A stretch of DNA of 64,000 nt, from the NCBI GenBank assembly GCA_963707965.1, contig CAVPRR010000004.1, positions 434,001-498,000 on the forward strand, read 5' to 3'. The stretch is from VRUE01 sp963707965 (GTDB lineage Bacteria; Actinomycetota; Thermoleophilia; Solirubrobacterales; 70-9). The notes below the pieces were generated by a model that made no database searches, was not told the DNA's origin, and saw only the letters and a list, made by a program, of their open reading frames with translations. Below, in pieces: positions 59,697-64,000 of the stretch. How positions within the stretch are numbered: the stretch's first letter is position 1; each line of letters opens with the position of its first letter. Position numbers and translations under genes: made by a program.

Positions 59697-60917
59697 ATGA
59701 GACGCGTCCTCCGCACGCCATTTGGATCCGCCCTGCTGGGTGGGGCCGTCGTGGCCGCGTTCGGCTGGGTGGCGATCGCCGCCGGATGGATCCAGGCCCA
59801 GGGAGATTCGACCACGACCGTCAGCGCCCCACTGGCGACCCCGATCGCCAGCCGGGCGGGCGACGGCACGAACGTCGTCAACGAGATCTACCGCCGGGAC
59901 GGGCAGGGCGTCGCCTTCATCGAAGCCGAGCACCCCGCAGAAGAACCCTCGATGTTCAGCCCGTTCGGCCAGCCCGAAGGTGGGGGCACGGCGACCGGGT
60001 CGGGCTTTCTGATCGACTCCGAAGGCCACGTCGTCACCAACAGCCACGTGGTCGCGGGGGCCAACCGGATCGAGGTGACGCTCGGCTCCTCGGACACCGC
60101 CTACACGGCGGAGATGGTTGGGACCGACCCGACCACGGATGTCGCACTGCTCAAGGTGGACGCTCCGGCCGACCAGCTTCACCCACTGGCGCTTGGCGAC
60201 TCCTCGAAGGTGCAGGTCGGCGACCCGGTGGTCGCAATCGGCAATCCGTTCGGCCTGGACCGTACGGTGACCAGCGGGATCGTCTCCGCCCTGCAGCGCC
60301 AGATCCAGGCGCCGAGCGGCTTCTCGATCTCCCACGTGATCCAAACAGACGCTGCAATCAACCCGGGCAACTCCGGCGGCCCGCTGATCGACGCCTCCGG
60401 CAGCGTGATCGGAATCAACTCGCAGATCCAGACTGGCGGCAGCAACGGCAACGTGGGCATCGGCTTCGCCGTCCCGATCAACACGGCGCGCGACGTCGTT
60501 CGCCAGCTGGAGGAGGACGGAAAGGTCAGGCACGCCTATCTGGGGATCAGCGGTACCACCATCACGGCGGACCTCGCTCGCGCGGTGAACCTTTCTGCAA
60601 AGGAGGGCGTCCTGGTGCAGGAGGCGGTAAAGGGCGGGCCGGCCGACGCCGCCGGGATCGAGGGCGGCACCACCTCCGCGACGATCGGCGGCGCCAACGT
60701 AGTGCTTGGCGGCGACATCATCACCGAGGTTGGCGGCAAGAGGATCTCCGGGATGGATGATGTGGTCAACGCCGTCGACGCGGCCATGCCGGGCGACAGG
60801 ATGGAGGTGACCGTGCTGCGCGGCGGCTCCACCAGGGAACTGGCCGTGACGCTCGGCAACCGGCCCTCCTCGGTCCAGGACTCGCAGTCGGGACCCGTCA
60901 GCCCACCGTCTCCGTAG
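59697..60917 (+). CDS. HtrA/DegP-type serine protease with PDZ domain
   Basis: A 406-residue trypsin-like protease. An N-terminal membrane anchor (LLGGAVVAAFGWVAIAAGWI) leads to an extracytoplasmic protease domain with the triad His in VVTNSHVVAG, Asp in DPTTDVALLKVD, and Ser in NPGNSGGPLIDASG. A PDZ domain follows at about 290-385 (AYLGISGTTITADLARAVNL ... GGDIITEVGGKRISGMDDVV). It should degrade misfolded proteins outside the membrane. It lies inside the tryptophan gene cluster, with no evident link to tryptophan. Confidence 0.93.
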   Translation: MRRVLRTPFGSALLGGAVVAAFGWVAIAAGWIQAQGDSTTTVSAPLATPIASRAGDGTNVVNEIYRRDGQGVAFIEAEHPAEEPSMFSPFGQPEGGGTATGSGFLIDSEGHVVTNSHVVAGANRIEVTLGSSDTAYTAEMVGTDPTTDVALLKVDAPADQLHPLALGDSSKVQVGDPVVAIGNPFGLDRTVTSGIVSALQRQIQAPSGFSISHVIQTDAAINPGNSGGPLIDASGSVIGINSQIQTGGSNGNVGIGFAVPINTARDVVRQLEEDGKVRHAYLGISGTTITADLARAVNLSAKEGVLVQEAVKGGPADAAGIEGGTTSATIGGANVVLGGDIITEVGGKRISGMDDVVNAVDAAMPGDRMEVTVLRGGSTRELAVTLGNRPSSVQDSQSGPVSPPSP

Positions 60918-60945
60918 GGCGCGGAGGCCCACCCCGCACCTCACG

Positions 60946-60951
60946 TACCCT
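60946..60951 (+). promoter_or_regulatory. Candidate leaderless -10 element (TACCCT) of trpF
   Basis: TACCCT ends 6 nt before the trpF ATG at 60958. It would restart transcription for trpFBA after htrA. Confidence 0.45.
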
Positions 60952-60957
60952 GAGGGC

Positions 60958-61587
60958 ATGCGGGTCAAGATTTGCGGGGTAACCAATCTCGACGATGCGG
61001 CGGAGGCCGTGAGGCTCGGTGCGTGGGCGATTGGGCTCATCCACTACGAGGGGAGCCCGCGCCGCTGTGAGCCGGCTGAGGCGGTGCGCATCGCTGCGGC
61101 GTTCCGGCGCAAGTGCGAGATTGTCGGTGTCTTCGTCAATCCGGAGCTGGACGAGGTTGTGAAGGCGGTCGAGGACGCCAGCCTGACGATGGTGCAGCTG
61201 AATGGCGAAGAGGGCCCATCGTTCTGTGCAGAGACGGCGCGGCGGGCCGGGGTGAAGATCGTGAAGGCGATTCACGTTTCCAGCGCCGCCGACATTCACG
61301 CCGCGGAGGCCTTCCGCACCGACTACCACCTCTTCGACAGCGGGGGCAGGGGCCTCTGGGGCGGAACCGGCGAGAGCTTCGACTGGGGACTGCTGCGCGA
61401 GCGGCGCTCGCAGGTGCCGGCCATCGTCGCCGGCGGGTTGCGGGCCGACAACGTTGCCGACGCGGTTGCAATCACCCATCCGTTTGCGGTCGACGTGGCG
61501 AGCGGTATCGAGGCCGAGCCGGGCCGCAAGGACCACGCGGCGATGACCGCCTTCTTCGACGCGGCGCACGAGGTGGCCAGGACCTGA
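60958..61587 (+). CDS. trpF: Phosphoribosylanthranilate isomerase
   Basis: A 209-residue TIM barrel with the catalytic Cys in VKICGVTNLDDA and the catalytic Asp in LFDSGGRGLWGGTGESFDW. The C-terminal phosphate site is VDVASGIEAEPGRKD. A separate trpF means this organism does not rely on the dual-function PriA enzyme that many actinobacteria use for this step. Confidence 0.94.
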   Translation: MRVKICGVTNLDDAAEAVRLGAWAIGLIHYEGSPRRCEPAEAVRIAAAFRRKCEIVGVFVNPELDEVVKAVEDASLTMVQLNGEEGPSFCAETARRAGVKIVKAIHVSSAADIHAAEAFRTDYHLFDSGGRGLWGGTGESFDWGLLRERRSQVPAIVAGGLRADNVADAVAITHPFAVDVASGIEAEPGRKDHAAMTAFFDAAHEVART

Positions 61588-61648
61588 CACGGTGCGCGTC
61601 ACCCACTCGCCGCGGGCGCGGGAGGGAGCGGGCAAGATACCGGTGACG

Positions 61649-62860
61649 ATGACGGCGAGCGAACCAGAGCAGAGCATGCGCGGGGAGGTGGACTCCCGAT
61701 TCGGCCCCTACGGGGGCCGCTACGTTCCCGAGACGCTGATCGCAGCGCTCGACGAACTCAGCGGCGCCTGGGCCCAGGCGCGCAGCGACGAGGGCTTTCG
61801 GGGGCGGCTGGAGTCTCTGCACCGCGACTTCATCGGCCGGCCGACGCCCCTGTATCTCGCCGAGCGTCTCTCCGGGCGGGTCGGGCGGACCGTCTACCTG
61901 AAGCGTGAGGACCTCGCCCACACCGGCGCTCACAAGATCAACAATGCGATTGGGCAGGTGCTGCTCGCGCAGCGGATGGGAAAGCCCCGGGTGATCGCCG
62001 AGACCGGGGCCGGTCAGCACGGGGTGGCGACCGCGACCGCCTGCGCGCTGCTGGGCCTCGAGTGCGTCGTCTACATGGGCACCGAGGACATCCGTCGCCA
62101 GGCGCCCAACGTCGAGCGGATGCGGCTGCTGGGGGCGGAGGTCGTGCCGGTCGAGGCAGGCGCCCGCACCCTGAAGGAGGCGGTCAGCGCTGCGATTCGA
62201 GACTGGGTGGCAAACGTCGAGACGACCCACTACGTGATCGGATCGGCGGTGGGCCCGGCGCCCTTCCCGGCGCTGGTGCGCGACCTGCAGCGGGTGATCG
62301 GCGACGAGGCCCGCGAGCAGGCGCTGGCCGCGGAGGGAGGCCTGCCGGCGCGGGTGATCGCCTGCGTTGGCGGCGGTTCGAACTCGATCGGCATCTTCAC
62401 TCCCTTCATCGAGGACTCCGGAGTCCAGCTGATCGGGGTCGAGGCCGCCGGGGAGGGACTCGAGACCGGGCGCCACGGCGCCTCGCTGCAGGCCGGCCGC
62501 ACGGGTGTCCTTCACGGCTCGCTGTCCTCGGTGATCGCCGACTCCGACGGTCAGATCCTGGAGGCGCATTCAGTCTCGGCGGGGCTCGACTACCCGGGCG
62601 TGGGCCCCGAGCACGCCCACCTGCGCGACACCGGTCGCGCCACCTACACCGCGGTCACCGACGCTGCGGCCCTCGCCGCCTTCGCCGAGCTCTCGCGGCT
62701 GGAGGGAATCATCCCCGCCCTGGAGGCCGCCCATGCGATCGCCTGGCTGCTGGAGAGCGGAGGCGGCGGGGGGGAGGAGGTCGAGGGCTACGACATCCTC
62801 TGCCTGAGCGGTCGCGGGGACAAGGACCTGGCCGAGGTGATGGAGCGAACCGGTGGCTGA
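61649..62860 (+). CDS. trpB: Tryptophan synthase beta chain
   Basis: A 403-residue PLP enzyme. It begins near the family start SRFGPYGGRYVPETLIAALD. The PLP lysine is in KREDLAHTGAHKINNAIGQV, and the phosphate loop in CVGGGSNSIGIFTPF. It condenses indole with serine. ATG 61649 was preferred; the GTG at 61592 would add 19 residues without family support. It overlaps trpA by 8 nt. Confidence 0.95.
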   Translation: MTASEPEQSMRGEVDSRFGPYGGRYVPETLIAALDELSGAWAQARSDEGFRGRLESLHRDFIGRPTPLYLAERLSGRVGRTVYLKREDLAHTGAHKINNAIGQVLLAQRMGKPRVIAETGAGQHGVATATACALLGLECVVYMGTEDIRRQAPNVERMRLLGAEVVPVEAGARTLKEAVSAAIRDWVANVETTHYVIGSAVGPAPFPALVRDLQRVIGDEAREQALAAEGGLPARVIACVGGGSNSIGIFTPFIEDSGVQLIGVEAAGEGLETGRHGASLQAGRTGVLHGSLSSVIADSDGQILEAHSVSAGLDYPGVGPEHAHLRDTGRATYTAVTDAAALAAFAELSRLEGIIPALEAAHAIAWLLESGGGGGEEVEGYDILCLSGRGDKDLAEVMERTGG

Positions 62861-63680
62861 GAGCCGGGCGGCAGCACCGTCCGGGGCCCAGCGGATCGCC
62901 GCCGCCTTCGACGCCGCCCGGGAGGAGGGCCGGGCGGCACTGATGCCGTACATGATGGCCGGCTTCCCCGACCTCGAGTCCTCGCTGAGGATCGCCGCCG
63001 CTTACGCAGATGCCGGTGCCGACCTGGTCGAGCTGGGCGTGCCCTTCTCCGACCCGCTGGCCGACGGCCCCACGATCCACGCCGCTGCCACCGCGGCGCT
63101 TGAGGCGGGAGCGACGCTCGATTCCGCCCTGGAGGTCTGCGAGTCAGTGTCGGATCGGGTGCCGGTGGTCCTCATGGTCTACGCGAACATGGTGCTGGCC
63201 CATGGGGGCGCCACGGGGTTCGCACGCAGTGCCGCTGAGGCCGGCGCCACGGGGGCGATCGTGCCCGACCTGCCCCTGGACGAGGCGGATGAGATGCGCG
63301 AGGCCCTCGACGCGGAGGGACTTGCGCTTGTGCCGCTGCTCGCGCCGACCACGCCAGCCCAGCGCCGCGCCCGCATCTGCGCCGCCGCGGAGGGCTTCGT
63401 CTACGTTGTTTCCACAGTCGGCACGACGGGGGAGCGCAAGAGCCTCCCCGCCGGTCTCGCCGACCTGGTTGCGGCTGCGCGGAGGGACGCGGAGGTTCCC
63501 GCCGCCGTCGGATTCGGGATCGGGACGCCTGAGCAGGCCGCGCAGGTCGGGGAGATCGCCGACGGAGTCATCATCGGCAGCCGCCTGATTCGCGCCGCCG
63601 GCGAGGCGGGTTCGCCGCAGGGTGCCGCGGACGCCGTCGCTGACTTCCTGCGCGAGACCCGTGCCGCGCTTGCCGCCTAG
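62853..63680 (+). CDS. trpA: Tryptophan synthase alpha chain
   Basis: A 275-residue TIM barrel. The catalytic Glu is in DLVELGVPFSDPLADGP and the catalytic Asp in IVPDLPLDEADEM. The phosphate site is VGFGIGTPEQAAQVGEIADG. It cleaves indole-glycerol phosphate and passes indole to TrpB. The GTG start lies within the end of trpB, typical of the coupled pair. Confidence 0.95.
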   Translation: MAESRAAAPSGAQRIAAAFDAAREEGRAALMPYMMAGFPDLESSLRIAAAYADAGADLVELGVPFSDPLADGPTIHAAATAALEAGATLDSALEVCESVSDRVPVVLMVYANMVLAHGGATGFARSAAEAGATGAIVPDLPLDEADEMREALDAEGLALVPLLAPTTPAQRRARICAAAEGFVYVVSTVGTTGERKSLPAGLADLVAAARRDAEVPAAVGFGIGTPEQAAQVGEIADGVIIGSRLIRAAGEAGSPQGAADAVADFLRETRAALAA

Positions 63681-63744
63681 TTCCAGCCCGCAACGCCGGG
63701 TTGCCGCCCCACGTTTGCCCCGCCGCACGGGCCGCCGCTTCGTC

Positions 63745-63750
63745 TAGGAT
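63745..63750 (+). promoter_or_regulatory. Candidate leaderless -10 element (TAGGAT) of the 48-residue membrane protein
   Basis: TAGGAT ends 9 nt before ATG 63760, with no Shine-Dalgarno between. Confidence 0.4.
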
Positions 63751-63759
63751 CACGCAGCA

Positions 63760-63906
63760 ATGGGACTGGTGGTCACCTTCTTCCTCGCGCTGGCGGCGGC
63801 GACGGTTTCTTACGCGTTCGGCCAGGGTGGCCCGGTCGCCGGGCTCGTCTTCCTGACGATCCTCCTGATCGGCGCCGCAGCTCGCGCCTTCCAGCCACGA
63901 TCCTGA
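63760..63906 (+). CDS. Small membrane protein, 48 residues, hypothetical
   Basis: A short frame from ATG 63760 to TGA 63906. It encodes two hydrophobic segments (LVVTFFLALAAATVSYAFG and AGLVFLTILLIGAAARAF) joined by GQGGPV, with a short basic end. A candidate -10 element sits at the usual leaderless distance, which supports a real gene. No family is recognised. Confidence 0.55.
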   Translation: MGLVVTFFLALAAATVSYAFGQGGPVAGLVFLTILLIGAAARAFQPRS

Positions 63907-63953
63907 CTCACCGCCGGGCGCCCGCCAACGCGCCGTGCCGCGCCCGCCGCGTC

Positions 63954-63959
63954 TAATCT
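63954..63959 (+). promoter_or_regulatory. Candidate leaderless -10 element (TAATCT) of pfkA
   Basis: TAATCT ends 6 nt before ATG 63966, with no Shine-Dalgarno between. Confidence 0.45.
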
Positions 63960-63965
63960 GAGCTC

Positions 63966-64000
63966 ATGCGCATCGGCGTGCTCACCGGAGGGGGCGACTG
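63966..64000 (+). CDS. pfkA: 6-phosphofructokinase (first 11 codons only)
   Basis: The window ends after MRIGVLTGGGD plus two bases of the next codon (TG). This is the N-terminal strand and glycine-rich ATP/PPi loop of phosphofructokinase A. The GGGDC form, where the third Gly is followed by Asp, is common in actinobacterial PfkA. ATP versus pyrophosphate specificity cannot be judged. Only the start is visible. Confidence 0.7.
   Translation, partial: MRIGVLTGGGD

Noticed and set aside
57792..61040. A minus-strand open frame of about 1,080 codons opposite trpD, trpC, htrA and trpF
   Set aside because: It is a by-product of high GC content and codon bias of the plus-strand genes. Its translation is low-complexity (Arg/Gly/Asp/His-rich) without any domain, and the plus-strand products are all well-known enzymes.

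Overview
The window is a contiguous stretch of a high-GC (roughly two thirds G+C) actinobacterial chromosome carrying mostly core genes. I infer Actinomycetota, probably a deep-branching class such as Thermoleophilia. The reasons are gene order that follows the Streptomyces-type chromosome (tig-clpP-clpX-valS-folC-ndk, mreBCD-mrdA-rodA-rne-rplU-rpmA-obgE-proBA-nadD-rsfS, leuS-comEA-comEC-holA-rpsT-lepA-hrcA-dnaJ-phoH-ybeY-era), HadA/HadB-type dehydratases, a DUF4333-type lipoprotein and actinobacterial-type LexA boxes. The taxonomic placement is inference; no rRNA is present.

Layout. 1-6.3 kb: accessory genes (lipoprotein, VOC protein, two small winged-helix proteins, GH15 glycosidase, CtaG, a membrane/spermidine-synthase fusion). 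6.4-10.4 kb: protein quality control (tig, clpP, clpX, with a GNAT gene on the other strand). 10.6-16.4 kb: valS, folC, two small membrane or zinc-ribbon proteins, ndk, maf. 16.4-19.1 kb: leftward histidine kinase / HD-GYP pair. 19.2-24.8 kb: elongasome (mreB, mreC, mreD, PBP2, RodA). 24.8-32.5 kb: RNase E/G, L21, L27, ObgE, proline synthesis, NadD, RsfS. 32.5-34.9 kb: the most unusual part, with two perfect LexA boxes, a DivIVA-like coiled-coil gene, and a PD-(D/E)XK homing-type endonuclease frame that runs through an intact tRNA-Ala gene into a Phd-like antitoxin remnant. 35-42.8 kb: leuS, cupin, DNA uptake genes comEA/comEC, a His/Asp-repeat protein, holA, rpsT. 42.8-51 kb: murJ, a GT-C-like membrane protein, lepA, hadAB, hrcA, a shortened dnaJ. 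51-55.7 kb: DUF2269-like protein, murI, yqeY, phoH, ybeY, era, hisIE. 55.7-63.7 kb: a complete tryptophan pathway (trpE, G, D, C, F, B, A) with an HtrA protease gene between trpC and trpF. The window ends in the first codons of a 6-phosphofructokinase.

Expression style. About twenty genes have a TAnnnT hexamer ending 6-11 nt before the start codon and no Shine-Dalgarno sequence, which is the expected layout of leaderless mRNAs. Genes inside operons mostly start at 4-nt stop/start overlaps. Only a few (clpX, ndk) have a clear Shine-Dalgarno. Three genes (clpX, folC, murI) have no ATG/GTG/TTG at the position their family N-terminus requires and appear to start at CTG or ATA.

There is no stretch over 300 bases without a gene. 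The longest gaps are 10399-10594 (palindromic repeat cluster), 40533-40716 (inverted repeat), 8952-9108 and 14629-14768 (nothing recognised in the last two beyond the clpX Shine-Dalgarno).
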